Positions 33,361 to 45,720 are shown, counted from the stretch's first letter. The stretch: DNA of 64,000 nucleotides from Schistocephalus solidus (GCA_017591395.1 WEDG01000997.1:1-64000); one strand, 5' to 3'. Program-made: numbers and translations. Notes: generated by a model not told the origin, from the letters alone.

Positions 33361-34830
33361 AAGGAAGACTTGGTGGTGGGGAAGTAAACTGTAGAGAGGT
33401 AGGTGCTGGCGGAAAGTAAAATGGCTGCTGTCTACAATTAGTTAAGCTGTTACTGCTAACTAAATTAGGATTATTGTAGAGAAACATATTTGGGTGGTAT
33501 CCATTGAGAGGAAGGCTATTTTTCTGCGTTAGCGAAAATAGGAGGCCTATAAATAGGGTTTTGAGGAATATTGGAATAATATGGGGGAGAATAAGATTTG
33601 AAAACGGAACAAATTGTTTTTGGAAAACTGGTACCGTAAGGGGTAGGGTTAAATAATGGGGGCAGCCTGAGAAATTGATTGGTTGGGATAATTGCGAAGG
33701 AAATTTTTGGGTATGTATGGTAGCTGCTGGAGGGTTAGGATGTTTCCCAACTTTAAACATTTGTCTTTTTGGAACTTAAGTTTGGAGCATCCTTTGACTT
33801 GCCCAGGTTTTTGATAAGTTTATTAGATTGGACAGCTGAGACCGGAGTGGATATCGTGGAATGGGAACGAGGTGGACTTGACCCAGTATTGTTGACTAAG
33901 TCAACAGTAGGAATACAAGGAAAACTACGTTGAAACGGAGAAGCAGTCGGTCTTGGCACTTTAGACGGAGTTACTGGCATTAAAGGTGGGCTTACGACAT
34001 GGCTGATAGCTACTGCGTTGGAAATTCCTATTCGCGAGGAAGAAGGCTTTAGTGGATTCGTTGAAGAGAGCAGGAGTTGAAGTTAAGGGTTTTGAACCGG
34101 GCACTATAGGAGATTGCTGTATCGTCTCGTTATGGTTTTGCATAGCCATGACAAGACTTATGGATAATGGATTGAGAGGCCGAAGACCTATGCAAGAGGG
34201 AGACACATTCCTTCGCTCCATCGGTGTAAGATCCCGACAAAGGAAACATTTGCATCTTCTAGATAACGAGAAATGCGACCTCGTTGTGCAAAAATGGAAT
34301 CCACCTCGATTGGTGAAAAAAGGGTGACTAATATAGGTGGATTTTTGCTACGTGAGGAGAGGCGTTTGGCTTCCGCTATTTTGTAGTTGAAACCGCACGA
34401 GTACAGGAAGTTTACGGCAACGTCAATGGGTCGTCTGTCCCGTGAAACATTTTTAAAAGAAAATTATAATTTCGTTTCTGTCGGTCTGATGTTTCAGTGG
34501 CAACCAAATGGACGAGAGAATCCAGACGCTGACATTCCTGAGAGGGAAGAGCAGAGATGTCACCGTCGAATAAGTTTCCCCAGTATAGAGAGAACTGATC
34601 CAAACTTTAACATTAAATCATTACAGTTTTGTAAAGCAGAGATCAAGCTGCTTAGCTTTAACGATTGGTTGCATATGCATATCACTGCTGTGACTACTTG
34701 ATGCAACCAAGCAACGCTTCGGTGCAATGGCTGAGAGCTTGCGACGAGCCGAGATTTTGTTCTCATTTTTGCTAGGAGGCTTTAATTTGGTCAAACTTAG
34801 GAAAAGCAGTCGAATTATATTCTGCGACAA
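33361..34830 (-). pseudogene. LINE family D ORF1
   Basis: Pieces in sense order: KLSAIAPKRCLVASS (34830-34621), ALQNCNDLMLKFGSVLSILG (34766-34560), GNLFDGDISALPSQECQRL with FNFLLK-type sequence (34603-34412), then SRSKNPPIL near 34345, FLCRDLTPMERR near 34240, a Ser/Pro-rich middle (34221-33753) and a Pro/Phe-rich end (33760-33361). The same motif order as families C and E shows a shared first protein. No recognised domain. Confidence 0.55.
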
Positions 34831-35107
34831 ATATTTTTTTCCAAAATTTTTAACTACGGACCTTTATACGTGCTTGAGAGACTTCTTAGTATAACAGATC
34901 CACCTGACTAATAACGAGGCTATATCGGTTGAAAGCGTTGACTATAAAGGTTTACGCCTGTAGAAGTGGACGAGCACCACAGGTATAAGCAGTTGATAGA
35001 GTGTTAAAAATTGCAAAGTTTTTATCAAAAAATCAGTTAGTAATTAAAGCTTTGGATAAGGAAATTCTGAAAAAATTAGAACTTTCACTTAACTTTCAAA
35101 AACGAGC

Positions 35108-36739
35108 TGCCAAAAACGAGATGTGGCCTTACAAACGAACCAAAGAATTTAGAAGAGCAGTCTTCATCGAAAAGTTTAAATGCCCGCTTGATAGCGTACA
35201 GTATTGAATTGGCGGATTTAGCTGCCTTTGAACATTGCGTAGAAGGCTTCAGGTTGTCTTTTATCCAAACTCCAAGATCCTTCTGTGTGTGTGCTTCTCG
35301 GAGTGGCAAACCGTTCAAATAGTAGGGTCGCATATCAGTGACCTGATTTCGATTTCCCGGACGTAGCAGGGTGCATTTGTTTGAGTTGAAGGACATGAGC
35401 CATTTGCGGGACCACTCGTCCAATCGATGAAGATTTCCATGGAAATTGTCTGCATCAGCAGCATTGTGGATAACTTTCCAGATTTTTATATCGTCCGCAA
35501 ACATAGCAAAGTTACAGTCCAATTCCTGTACACAATCATTAATGAACAAGAGGAATAGGATCGGTCCGAGCACTGAACCTTGTGGGACTCCACTCTTGAT
35601 GACTGTGCGCTTTTATCGTGATCCGCCTACGCAGACCACTTGGGAATGACCGACGAGAAAATTCTTGATCCACGTTAGAAGTTTGCCGCCAATGCCGAAC
35701 ATTCTCAACTTGTGAAGGAGATGCTGGTGTGTAACACTATCGAAGGCCTTCTGGAAATCAATTAAGCCACATGCACAGTGTCTTTTGCATCGAGTGCTTT
35801 TGTCCAGCTTTGCATCGTATAAAGTAAGTTCGTAACACACGATCTTCCCCTACGAAAGCCGTATTGTGCAGTTGATAAGAGGTTACGGGTTTCTAAATAA
35901 ATCATCAATTCCTTTTTGACAACCTTCTCCATAACCTTGCAACAGATTGAGGTCAGGCTGACAGGCCTGTAATTTGTAGCAAATGCACGACTACCACTTT
36001 TGTGAAGCGGTGCGATGTGGGCTGTTTTCCAGTCGGTAGGAAGAATTCCCGTATCGAACGATTTCTGGCACAGCAACGATAGCGGTTTCGCCAGCTCTCG
36101 AGCAAGTTCGAGGAGTAGCTTTGCTGGAATCTCGTCGGGGCCAGGAGATTTGCATGCCTTCAGACTTTTTAGTTCTTCAAAGACCGCCGCTTCTTGAAAG
36201 AGCATATCCTGAATAAGTGGCACTCCTGTAGTCTCGTAACTTGATGGAATAAAAACAGCTTCTCTAGTGAAAACCGGCTGAAAGAACTGGGAAAAGTGTT
36301 CAGCTTTGTTTTTATTTTCTGATATCTCGAAACCGTCATCGTTTCTCATAACATGAATCGGGTTCCTGTTACGTGTGGTTTTTCTTACATAGCTGTAGAG
36401 TAATTTGGGATTGTGAACTGCTCTCTGGAGCAAATCCCTCTCGTAATCCCGTCGGCTTTGAGAGATCAAGCTTTTAACCTTGTTCCTTTGAGTTTTGTAT
36501 GCTTGCAAGGCTAAATTTTCATTGGATCGGCAAAATTTCTTCCAAAGCCTTCCTTTCCTGTTAATCTCTCTTTTTAGATCCCTTGTTAACCACTGTGGTC
36601 TGTTAGATATCCTAAATTGTGATGGCGGACAATGGCATTTTATTAGATTCAACAAATACTCCTTAAATAAATTCCAGTCCTCAGTGACATTCCCGGAGAA
36701 GAGAAGATCCCAGTCTATTCGTGATGCCTCAGCTCTCAT
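35108..36739 (-). pseudogene. Family A linker and reverse transcriptase
   Basis: An open frame of 325 residues (36739-35762) runs from MRAEASRIDWDLL through WLTRDLKREIN, LKACKSPGPDEI, TAHIAPLHKSGS, NYRPVSLTSICC and QYGFRRGRSC. Frame changes at about 35800 and 35600 separate AFDSVTHQHLL and GPILFLLFIND with FADDIKIW (35573-35085). Catalytic residues are present but spread over three frames. The tail is cut after FGSFVRPHL. Confidence 0.75.
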
Positions 36740-36765
36740 CTTGCAAAAGTCTCCTCAGTCCGGTA
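35108..36765 (-). mobile_element. Family A LINE internal fragment (linker plus RT)
   Basis: It is homologous to 5895-6250 plus 7600-8860, without the tandem triplication. It lacks both ends: it joins family D leader sequence at 35107 and a family D RT tail on the plus strand at 36766. It is the best reference for what an untriplicated family A ORF2 looks like. Confidence 0.8.
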
Positions 36766-36994
36766 AATTGCCCCTGTGCCACTCGTAATTCGTCCATGAT
36801 CATTTAACCACCCCGGTCTCAGTTTTTTGCCTCCAAATATGCTTTCATATGGAATAATCTACCACTGCAAATTAGGTTCCGTATAATTCAGTATACATAA
36901 GGGAGATGGGCAGAGCCTTTAAAAACCCTATTTACATATAGACGCTAGCAAAACAAGCAAATGTTACATGGCGATAGTCGTTTTAGTATATCAA

Positions 36995-39813
36995 TCATTG
37001 CTGTGGACTAATTATATGTTCATCAAGTAAAAATGCATCAAGTCTTCTTTTAAACATTTCAACGCTTTCAGCCTGAACAACCGAAGCTGGCAGTTTGTTC
37101 CATTCGTCAATCACCCGTTGGGAAAAGAAGTTGGCCCGCACTTCAAGTTTGGCGTGATTTCTTTTCAGTTTGTATTGGTGACCTCGGAGACTTGTCATGT
37201 TTGCCAATTCAAAAATTTGGCCATCTGAAGAGCACAATCAACTCCTCTGACCAGTTTGAAGACTAAGATCATATCCCCTCTGTATTGCCTATAAGAGAGG
37301 AAAAATTTTAAGTCTTTCTAGGCGGCCCTCATAGGGTAGGCATTCCAATCCACTGACTAGTTTCGTTGCCCTCCGTTGAACTTTCTCCAGCAGAGCGTAG
37401 TCATGTTTCGTTCAAGGGCGCCACGCCTGAACGCAATATTCCAACACCGGCCGGATAAATGTTCCAAACACGCGCCCAAAAAGCTCTCCGTCAAAATTAA
37501 CGAAGGACCTTCTGATTGCGCCTAAGATACACATAGCTTTCTTTGCGATATTCGCACAGTGCGACGATGGTTTGAGAGTTGGTGTTATCCATATACCCAA
37601 GTTCTTTAGAATGTTTACCTCCTGGAGTTGGTGACCACTGATGGAGTACTGGTATTCAAATCTAATCAGCCTTCTGGAACAAGACCGCAGTCGGATTATT
37701 TGGCATTTGTTAAGATTAAGGTTCAGCAGCCACTCATCACACCATGTTTGCAAGCGATCTAAGTTTTGTTGTAATTTTCGCGCATCCTCCGGTTTTTCAA
37801 TCGAGTTCCATAACTTCAAATCGTCAGCGAACATTACTTTCTCGCATGTCAGACAATCCAGACAGTCGTTTACGTATATCAGAAACAAAATGGGACCCAA
37901 AACGCTGCCCTGCGGAACTCCACTGTGAACGGTTTCCCAGTGAGACTTGGTGTCTCCGATACAAACACGCTGGCACCTGTCTGTGAGAAAGTCGGCCAAC
38001 CATTTGAGTAGGTTGCCAGTCACACCCATTTGAAGGAGCTTAAAAACCAGACGTCTGTTTGGAACCCTGTCAAAGGCTTTGCTAAAGTCAATGTAGACCG
38101 CATCGACTGACAAACCCAGTTCTAATGATTTTGTCCAACTTTCCATGGATGTGAGCAAGTTTGTGAGGCAGGATCGACCACTTCGAAATCCATGTTGGTA
38201 TGAACTAAGCAAGTTATTCTCTTCAAGATGCCTCATCAGTTCCGTTTTGATTATCTTCTCCATCATTTTGCAACAGATACTTGTGAGGCTGACTGGTCGG
38301 AAACTGTTTGGTGATGTCCTCTCTCCTCCTTTATAGATGGGGGTTATGTTGGCTATCTTCCACTCGGTAGGCAAGCCCCCGCCTCCATCAAACTTTCAAA
38401 TATCTTGGAGAGCGGAGAGGCCAGCTGTTCTGTGAGTTCATTGAGAACTTTTGCGGATATACCATCTGGGCCAGGTGATTTAGTGGGCTGTAGCTGTTTC
38501 AGAGATTTTCTTACTGTGTCCATTGGGAACGACACCGTGCTTATTTTGTTTGTAGATGTGGCAGTACTGTAGTATTCATCCTCGTCAAACAATGGTTCCT
38601 CGGTATACACGGACATAAAGAAATTGGATAAGAGGCAGGTCTTATCAGAGTTATCAGTTAACCTGTTTCCCTGATTGTCTTTAAGACAAGGAATGCAGTC
38701 GCGATTTCGTTTTGCCTTATTAACGTAAGCATAAAACCTTTTCGAATTTCTTGGTATGTCTTTAACTATTTCTGACTCAAAGGCTGATCTTTCTTTTCTC
38801 AGAAGATTCCGACACCGATTTCGCTGTTTCTTTAAAGCGGAAAAATGTTCGGGTTGTTGATATCTGGCATATGTTCTCCACAGTCTTCTTTTCTTCTTGA
38901 GATTCCTTTTTATTTCCGATGTCACCCACTCGGGTCGGGAGACGTATGATCGCCTTTTAAGTGGGCAGAATTTCTTGACCAACTGCTGAATCAATTTACT
39001 AATGAAGAACTAGGCAGCATTAGGGTCAGTTACATGTGCAGGGCTCCAGTCTATCCCATTCAGTAATTCTTTCATTTTGGGATAATCCCCTTTCCATTCA
39101 TGTCTCTGCCTTACTTCACGACATTTGGGCACAGAAAAATGACTGTACTCCCAAACAAGAACACAATGATCACTTCGTCCAAGCGGCACGTAAGAACTTA
39201 ATGCAAGGATACAATTGTCGTCTCGACTAATGATTAGATCCAAACAGCTTGACTGCTGCCCATTTCGGAACCGCGTCTTCATTGTGACATGTTGGGTAAG
39301 AAACTCGTCATTTACCAACTGAAGTAATTTCTGTTCGAATGAATTTTCCGATCGCGAGCAGTACATTGACACCCAATCGATATCGGGAGCGTTGAAATCT
39401 CCAAGTATTAATAAATGTTTGCTACGGCAGATTTGCTTTACCTCTGTGATGAGTGCTTCATCCGTGTCCGTTCGCTGTCCTGGGGGTCGATTTACCACGG
39501 CAATATGGAGGTCTGGTTGGTTTGGGACTTTCAGTTTACAACAAAGTATTTCGCAAGACGAGATCCTATTTGGCGAGGGCCCATCCGGAAGGAAGTCAAT
39601 GCCTTCTCGTATAAACATTGCGATTCCACCACCCCTACGTCCGTTTCTATCCATGCGGATAAGCTGAAAACCGTCTATTCGGACTTCTGTGTCTGCGATT
39701 TGTTCATTTAACCATGTTTCAGTTAGAGCTATGAAGTCAGGTTGTAAATGGTCCATGACCAGTTTAATTTCATACATTTTGTTCAATAGACTCTGCACAT
39801 TTGTGTACATCAT
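36995..39813 (-). pseudogene. LINE family B ORF2: AP-endonuclease plus reverse transcriptase
   Basis: Endonuclease motifs: MYTNVQSLLNKM, FIALTETWLNE, GGGIAMFI, LILGDFNAPDIDW, SSCLDLIIS, LGRSDHCVL. Linker: WVTSEIKRNLKKKRRLW. RT motifs: QPTKSPGPDGIS, NSFRPVSLTSICC, QHGFRSGRSC, YIDFSKAFDRVPN, GVPQGSVLGPILFLIYVND and FADDLKLW, so the catalytic residues are intact. Breaks are few: a TAG after PNAA (39010, consistent with a former CAG), a frame change in a run of G near 38370, a TGA in WRP-TKHDY (37412, consistent with TGG) and a frame change in a T run near 37300. The length is normal for the CR1 clade. Confidence 0.85.
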
Positions 39814-40200
39814 TTTTAATCTTGTTTCCCTTGCCTCGATTTCTGAAGATTTTTAGTTCTTTCTTCCACATGGAGATTTTTTTGCTGGATATTTCACAAG
39901 GTATATCCAGTCTCCTGTCTGGGTTCAAATCTATAGGCATTTGGTAGGGCTTTTTGACCGGCGTGGTTGCCGTCAATTTCACCGGATGTTCCCCATAAAA
40001 ACGAGCGCACCGTTTTGACTATTTTTGTTGTCTACTATTTTCAAGTTTTGTTCCCCCTCGTATTGACGTCTTTTTCAATTCTGCTACTAGTGTCCTCATT
40101 TTCATCCGATCGGTGGGAGAGTAATCCGGCTGAAAAAAAACTCCACGATGATTCTTTTCGTAGTTGGGACTTTCGAGAGAGCAATAGATCTACCTGCTGT

Positions 40201-40922
40201 TTACTCCCCAAGACGACTTTTTAATGGTCTTGGTCGAACCTCATGCGTTTCATTTGTAACGAGAGGCCCCAATCGAAAGATCTTTTTGATGTCGACTGTC
40301 ACACCAGTTTCTTGCGTATCATTCAATAAATTTTGGAATGTCAGCAGATCCTGTTTTACCCTTTCTTTTGGCGTTTCCCCAGTAGCCTCTGAGACTCCCT
40401 GAACTACCAGACAAAAGGACCTGTCAGGGAAAAAAACTCGTTTCTGCATCCTGCTTTCTTTTTAGTGATTGAAGGTTGAATCATACCCTTTGATACAGTC
40501 TTTAATACTGTGTTCAAATTTGTCTTCATCGGTGAGCCTGTTGGTTCATTTGCAGACATCTCTATGGACCTTTCAAACAGCGTGAGTTCTCCTGACAATG
40601 CGTTTGCACGAATAGCACCCGAAAAACCTGAATTTTGGTTTATGGCATCCAGGTCTGTCGATAAGTCGAAGGCCACTTTTCCGCCATTACTTTGCTGGCT
40701 ACCATGCCCTGGTTCATTGTTGTTCGATGGACATGTAAAGAGCATGCTTCTGTCGCTCGTCCGTGGCAGTAAAGAAACCTTACGATTACCGTTTTTCGAC
40801 TTTTCAGAGACCGTCGATCGCTGATTTACTTTTGTACAGTCGGATTCGATGTGCACCAGATTTCCCGAACCTGGGGAAACGCAAGACACAATTTCCTCCT
40901 CGCTTATTTTCTTTCTGGTCAT
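40201..40922 (-). pseudogene. LINE family B ORF1
   Basis: The first 172 residues (40922-40404) are polar and of low complexity, with no strong coiled coil visible. One frame change near 40430 leads to CLVVQGVSEATGETPKERVK and FRLGPLV, matching the VVIQGLPES...FRLGK RRM-like block of family A ORF1b. The KRVFF motif at the join and the downstream basic region fit an RNA-binding role. The 5' start is taken at the first Met after the leader, and it could lie upstream. Confidence 0.6.
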
Positions 40923-41269
40923 CTGTATTTCAACTGACTCAGAGGTTTGTTCTAATGACTTCGTTCTTTTTCTCTTTTTGTTTTACTTAACGTTGTGCCG
41001 ATTGACTTCTACCGTTTCCTTTCGATGATTATGTTCTAGCTTGCTGATGTTTTTCGGCTCATTTGCATTGTGTTTCAGTGAGTTAATTTTATTATGTTTT
41101 ATGAGGACTGATATTATTTCCGATAGGAGATCGAGGTCTCCTTCTAATCTCAAAACTCTGGTTGTGAGTCCTCAGCATCCATCACAGTGTGCCAGCCCTT
41201 CGCTATTTAGCTTAGTTTTGGTAATGTTCAGTAGTGCACTGCTTTCTTCATTATTGCTGCTTTGTGGTT

Positions 41270-41593
41270 CTTCTCGGTCTGCTGAGAGTGACTTAGTATT
41301 TCTGGTAAGTTTTGTCACATGAAATCGAAAATGGTTTACAAAGATAGGAGAGATGATTATTTTTGTAGTGTATACTATTTGTTTTTTCTGCTGGGTTCCC
41401 GGCCGTGGCCGAGCGGTCAAGAGCATCGGTAGCTAATCGAGAGGTTGGTGTTTCGAGTCCTGGCTGAAGCGGTGAATAATTTTCTCGCGTGGTCGGGTCG
41501 TGAACATTTGCGTTTCCCATGCCAGCAAGATCTCTACGAGGATGCATTAAGGTTTTAACGAGCAGCTTAAATTATCAAGCGAATAGTTTACTG
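41270..41593 (+). repeat. tRNA-Ser/Leu-like module at a LINE 5' end (copy 2)
   Basis: Box A-like TGGCCGAGCGGTCAAG is at 41406-41421 and box B-like GTTTCGAGTCC at 41450-41460. The whole block from TTCTCGGTCTGCTGAGAG to ATAGTTTACTG matches 985-1300. Because family B is bounded by its target duplication at 41594, this module must belong to the element and forms its 5' terminus in antisense. Confidence 0.8.
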
Positions 41594-42501
41594 AGGTTGT
41601 CGTCTACATTAGCTATTTTCAAAACCAAATTACGCAAACATTTAACTTCACAAGATATAAAGTCCTTATTGTCTGTTTCCTTCCCAAACTCGCAACTTTT
41701 GGATTTTGAAAAGGGTCCTCCTGGTATTTGAGGCAGCTCCCTTGATATTATATTGGTCTCTTATTATATTTCCATCATCCTCTGCATAGTCAATCTTTGC
41801 ATTTATTTTTTCTTCCCCTCCTTTAAAACGAGCATTGCCAACTCTCGACAACCTTCATACTTACCTCCGAATTTGCAACCCTGACGATAGTCTCCAGGTA
41901 CTGTTGATGATCGAGGTGGGTTCTGATGGTTTCGCCTCTTTGGTGATGGACTATATATTCAGCAAGGTCGCATCTCGAAAATGATCTCGTGACCTCTACA
42001 CACCCGTCTTCGTTTCGATCATGTTGTCTACGATGAGTTCGTCCTCTCTCACCTCCACTGGTGTTTATAATCAGAAGCTCTAACTGCTATATTATCTCTC
42101 ACCCGACAAGGAGCGTCCCGAACCCTCATACGTAGTCAGCAACATCATAATACTATCCCATTGCATTTGGCTATTAATTTTTTAGTGAAGCAGTTTTTTT
42201 CTCCTATTTTTTTTAAATTGGCGGCTCGCCGAACTCCGCCTCCGATGTAACCCTAGGAGTTTTTTTAACTGCTTCTTTTCCAGTTCACCGTATATGCCAA
42301 AGATTGTTGACTTTTGTTTTAAAAATGACAAATCTTTTTGAATCGGATATGTTTACCATACTACTCATTTCTGCTGTTCATATGGATGCTCATATAGTGC
42401 AGCAATTATCCACTTTGTATTTATTTAAACCACATTACTAAGTTTGTAATGATGGGGCCCTCTGGGCCTTAAATATACAATTTATTTATTTATTTATTGA
42501 T

Positions 42502-43490
42502 TCCCCTCTGACTGTCACGTGCAAGACGCATCTTAGAGGCTCATTCAAAAATCTCTGCAATCCTTAGATTTAAAGATAACGAACTAGTATATTGATCTTT
42601 TAATTGCTTCCTAAATTTCTTTATTCTGGGCAAAAGAAAGTGAGAAACGGTGGATTTCGAAGCGTAGGGCTTGACAATTTTGGTTGGCACAAATTCCAGG
42701 ATGTTAGTTGAAACGACTGACATGAAGTCAGAAAGACATGCTGCCAGTCCAATGAGTCCAAAAAATTATTAATTCAGCTCATATCTGCGAGGTCAAAAGC
42801 ACGGTAGGTATGAACGGCGCTATAATTTTTCGATAATGTATGGTCACTATGGAAGAGGCCCTGCTTAAAATCAACGAAGAGGGGAGCAGTGTAATTTGAG
42901 AAAATCAGGTCTAAAATACGCCTTTCTCTCGTTGAAAAACGGACAAACTGGGACCAATTAGAAAAATTAATGGTATCTAGGACAGGCTGAAATCTGTGTG
43001 GAAAAAGTTTGAAATCAAGTCAATTTCTGGAAAAGTAAAATCCCCAGCGATTATTTTAATGTTAAAATTGGACTCCAAAATCAATTTAAAAATTTTACAA
43101 AGTCTTGCATCATCATCGGATGATGCATTAGGCGGCTTGTAAATACATCCGAGAATCGCCTTTTGCCGGGGCGACAGGATAATGGATGCGAAGCAGTAAT
43201 TACCAGAGAATGACGTAACGTCTAGATCATACGAGAAGTGCTTAAATGAAGCTTTAATATAGAGGAGATAACCACCACCACACTTACTAGTGCGGTTTTG
43301 ATGGTGGAGATCATACTGGTCTATAACAACAAAGAGTCGGAAATTAAGGGATGGGTCCAAGATTCAGTTACACATAAAACATCAGGCATTAACTCGAAAA
43401 CAATGGCTCTCAGTTGGGCCATCTTATTTATAACAGATCAAGCATTAAGAAATATGACATCTATGGAAGTTCGAGTATCCAAACTAGGGT
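42502..43490 (-). pseudogene. Family D endonuclease fragment
   Basis: It is homologous to 32300-33360. Readable parts are HHQNRTSKCGGGYLLYIKAS, ASIILSPRQKAILGCIYKPP and NFNIKIIAGDF (43360-42977), then a linker piece (42723-42541). The GDFN block reads GDFT, a change at a catalytic position. It is cut at both ends by other elements. Confidence 0.7.
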
Positions 43491-43497
43491 TAATTAT

Positions 43498-44526
43498 CCC
43501 TGATATACTGAAATCTCGACATTCCGAGATAGGACATAGCCTCTGCTCATTGGTAAATCTATATTAAGACTCCATGCTGTGATTGGTTGGCATGATAGTG
43601 TCCAGAGTGGGCGCGGGAAGCGGCCATCACACTTTTATTTGTCGTGGCTTGCGTGGTTGACCGTAATTCAGCCTTATCTTCTGTCTAACCCTATTTCATT
43701 TACATTGCTTATCTGTTTTCTATATAAATTTATTTTGTTTATTAACCATCTAAAATGTTTAGGCAGCCCAGTAAAAGGACAATTAGAAGGCATGTTGCCC
43801 GCGATGTCGCGGAAATATACCGCGAAGTTAATGAGGAACTTAATAGATATAGATTAAAGCGCAAACGAGTTAAACATGACGAGGAAAGCCCAATCTGCCC
43901 TTGGACGGTGAACACAGGGCAGGAGTTTCACCATTCGCTGTCTGTAAGTTAGGTGTCATATCTTATTTTCCCTTAGATCCACTTCACCTAGTATATCTAG
44001 GTGTAGTGAAGAAGTTAATTTGTATGTGGGTTAGGAATCGAAGGTCTTAGACTAGCGGTTTAGTGTACCCTCCTGTGCTGTCCACCTCTTCAGTGGAAGA
44101 GGTAAGTCGTCGCTTAATGAATACCTACCAGCTGAATTTTCACAGCGTGGCAGGAACTTGCAGGAATATGATTCTTGGAAGGGCACAGAATTTAGGCAGT
44201 TTTTCCTCTTCCTTGGAATAGTAATTCTGAAGGACATCTTACCGAAAAGTCACTGGAAAATTTTTTTATTACTGTTTACTGCTATTCGATATTTATCTTG
44301 TCGAAACCTTTACGTAGATAACATTGGTTTTGCTGAACAATTACTAAGACTTTTTGTGCAGAAATTCCAAGTTTTATATGGTAAGGAACAGATGGTGTAT
44401 AATGTGCACAGCATAATGCACATTGCCGACGATGTTCAGTGACATGGACTTCTAGATTCATTTCCGTTTGAAAACTACCTAGGTAAATTAAGGAAAATCC
44501 TGCGTAAGCCATCGCAACCTCTACAG
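43498..44526 (+). repeat. Large inverted-repeat arm, left
   Basis: The arm begins CTGATATACTGAAATCTCGA and is the reverse complement, with high identity, of 48728-49788. Near its outer end TCTCGACATTCCGAGA forms a small hairpin. It contains the left transposase copy. The outer boundary coincides with the break in a family D LINE at 43490. Confidence 0.85.
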
Positions 44527-44530
44527 AATG
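43755..44530 (+). pseudogene. DUF4218-like transposase, left copy
   Basis: The start MFRQPSKRTIRRHVARDVAE opens a basic N-terminal segment (43755-43952). In the next frame FPLDPLHLVYLGVVKKLICMWV follows, then AEFSQRG-type sequence, YDSWKGTEFRQFFLFLGIVIL, AEQLLRLFVQKFQVLYG and YNVHSIMHIADDVQ (to about 44440), ending DSFPFENYLGKLRKILRKP. This is the pattern of proteins annotated as transposase domain-containing / DUF4218-like, which come from CACTA-like DNA transposons. Frameshifts at about 43940, 44050 and 44120 and a TGA after DDVQ make it a pseudogene. Confidence 0.7.
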
Positions 44531-44991
44531 TTCAGTGCCCTAACAACAATTCGGACGCGAATCGGATCTGAAAATTCGTATGTCGTTTTTCAACCGCACA
44601 GCGGAACCACTTAATCCGTTGGTAGACGCCCATACTAGCTAAACGGTTAAAAAACGATCCCCATTACATTCTAATAGAACAGTTATTAATGATAAGGTGA
44701 CTCTCGAAAGACTGTGTAAGCAAGTAAAATATATTTTGTATAAAAATATGCAAAGCGTAAGTGTACAAAAATAAATCTTCGAACTGTCTCATAATCAGTA
44801 GTCCTGTGTTGACGGACCCGGCAATCCCTCAGCCGTTTCATGAGGTATCCACCCCGCAATGAAAAGACAATAAACTTAATGTTGGTGAGTAAACAATGCA
44901 CATGTTTTTATGCAGTAAATTTTTTGATAATTAAAATCTACTAACCGTCAGCACAGTGCCCTTGGGTTGCCTTTAAGCCCTTTTTCTGCGT
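44527..44991. other. Spacer, possible transposase C-terminal remnant
   Basis: After the inverted-repeat arm ends, a short frame (NRTVINDKVTLERLCKQV) near 44680 could be the degraded C-terminal end of the transposase. Otherwise nothing is recognised. Confidence 0.3.
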
Positions 44992-45428
44992 TCAGTCATA
45001 TGCCTTTTTAAAGGCATTTTTGAAAGCTCGTTCCAGCTGCAATTTATCCGCCTTTTGCGGAATATTCCAAAGATTGAACAAGTCTGCGGTGTACATGAAT
45101 TAGTTAATAATGAGAAATTTCTTACCCAAAAGAATTCCGTATAAAGGGGAAAGGAAGAAGGCCTTCTTGTCCTGTACCGACCGTAGAAAGTTAATCGGTA
45201 GGTCACCTCATCGGCGAAGAGGGCTGTGAAAACGCGATCAGCAAAATTGCCGATGATATCGCCGCCAAGGGAGGCCAAATGGGTAACCTAGTTAGACGGT
45301 GTAGCGTCCGGCCGATTCGGCGACGGGGACGAAGCGGGACTACTAGGTCGTGAGAATAGATTGATATCTTCCTTCACGAGCGTATCCTTCGACACTGTGT
45401 CCTCTGAAGACCCGGACATTTCCGACAT
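44992..45428 (-). pseudogene. DUF4806-like gene with a 42-nt intron, left copy
   Basis: From ATG 45428 it reads MSEMSGSS, a Ser/Pro-rich stretch, a TAG stop, then LASLGGDIIGNFADRVFTALF and FYGRY. One missing base restores KKAFFLSPLYGILL up to a GTAAG donor. The intron 45125-45084 has GT-AG ends, and splicing at phase 1 continues into DLFNLWNIPQKADKLQLERA and an AFKKAYD end with TGA at 44992. LGG...F..R.F.A.F.D....F.GR..K.A aligns with the right copy. It is convergent with the transposase. Function unknown; DUF4806 proteins are often transposon-encoded. Confidence 0.5.
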
Positions 45429-45720
45429 GATAATACGAGCGATAAATAATCAAGTAATCAATATAACGAAGTATATATGGGATAAAATATGGCGAGATGT
45501 ACAATATATGTGAACTAGTAATCTTGATGTAACGAATGTAATAATACTACAAACAGAAAGCGAATATAGTTTAACAACGGAGAGGCGATAGGTTGAAACA
45601 ACTTATCGGGCGGCGGCGACGAGTCCGATTGTTGGCGCGTGTCGATCTCTACTGCCCGTCTACAACAAAACCAGAAGAGAGAGTCTCAGTAAAACAACAC
45701 GGGTAGTTCGGGTCCGTTAC

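Larger units (their letters stand above)
29705..35107 (-). mobile_element. CR1-like LINE family D, near full length
   Basis: Reading 35107 down to 29705: leader, ORF1 (34830-33361), endonuclease (33360-32877 and linker to 32379), RT (31760-30494) and a 3' UTR ending with the GGCCCAGAGGGCC hairpin and TTGTATATTTAA tail. Family C is its nearest relative here: the ORF order and many motifs are shared, but the 3' termini differ. It carries multiple frameshifts. The 5' edge is approximate because a family A fragment is inserted at 35108. Confidence 0.8.
36879..41593 (-). mobile_element. CR1-like LINE family B, complete 4.7-kb insertion
   Basis: AGGTT flanks it on both sides (36874-36878 and 41594-41598). 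The uninterrupted site GCAAATTAGGTTGTCG is read from the family D copy at 30600. From 5' to 3' on the minus strand it has the tRNA-like module (41593-41270), a leader, ORF1 (40922-40201), endonuclease (39813-39010), linker and RT (38994-37412), tail (to 36995) and a 3' UTR ending TATACTGAATTATACGG. Only a few single-base breaks interrupt the ORFs, so it is the youngest LINE in the window. Confidence 0.9.
36766..42500 (+). mobile_element. Family D LINE 3' part, split by family B
   Basis: Pieces 36766-36878 and 41594-42500 together match the reverse of 29705-30780: end of the RT tail, 3' UTR, hairpin GGCCCTCTGGGCC (42458-42470) and TTAAATATACAATTTATT tail. The family B element occupies the gap. 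The 3' end abuts another family D copy in opposite orientation at 42502. Confidence 0.8.
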
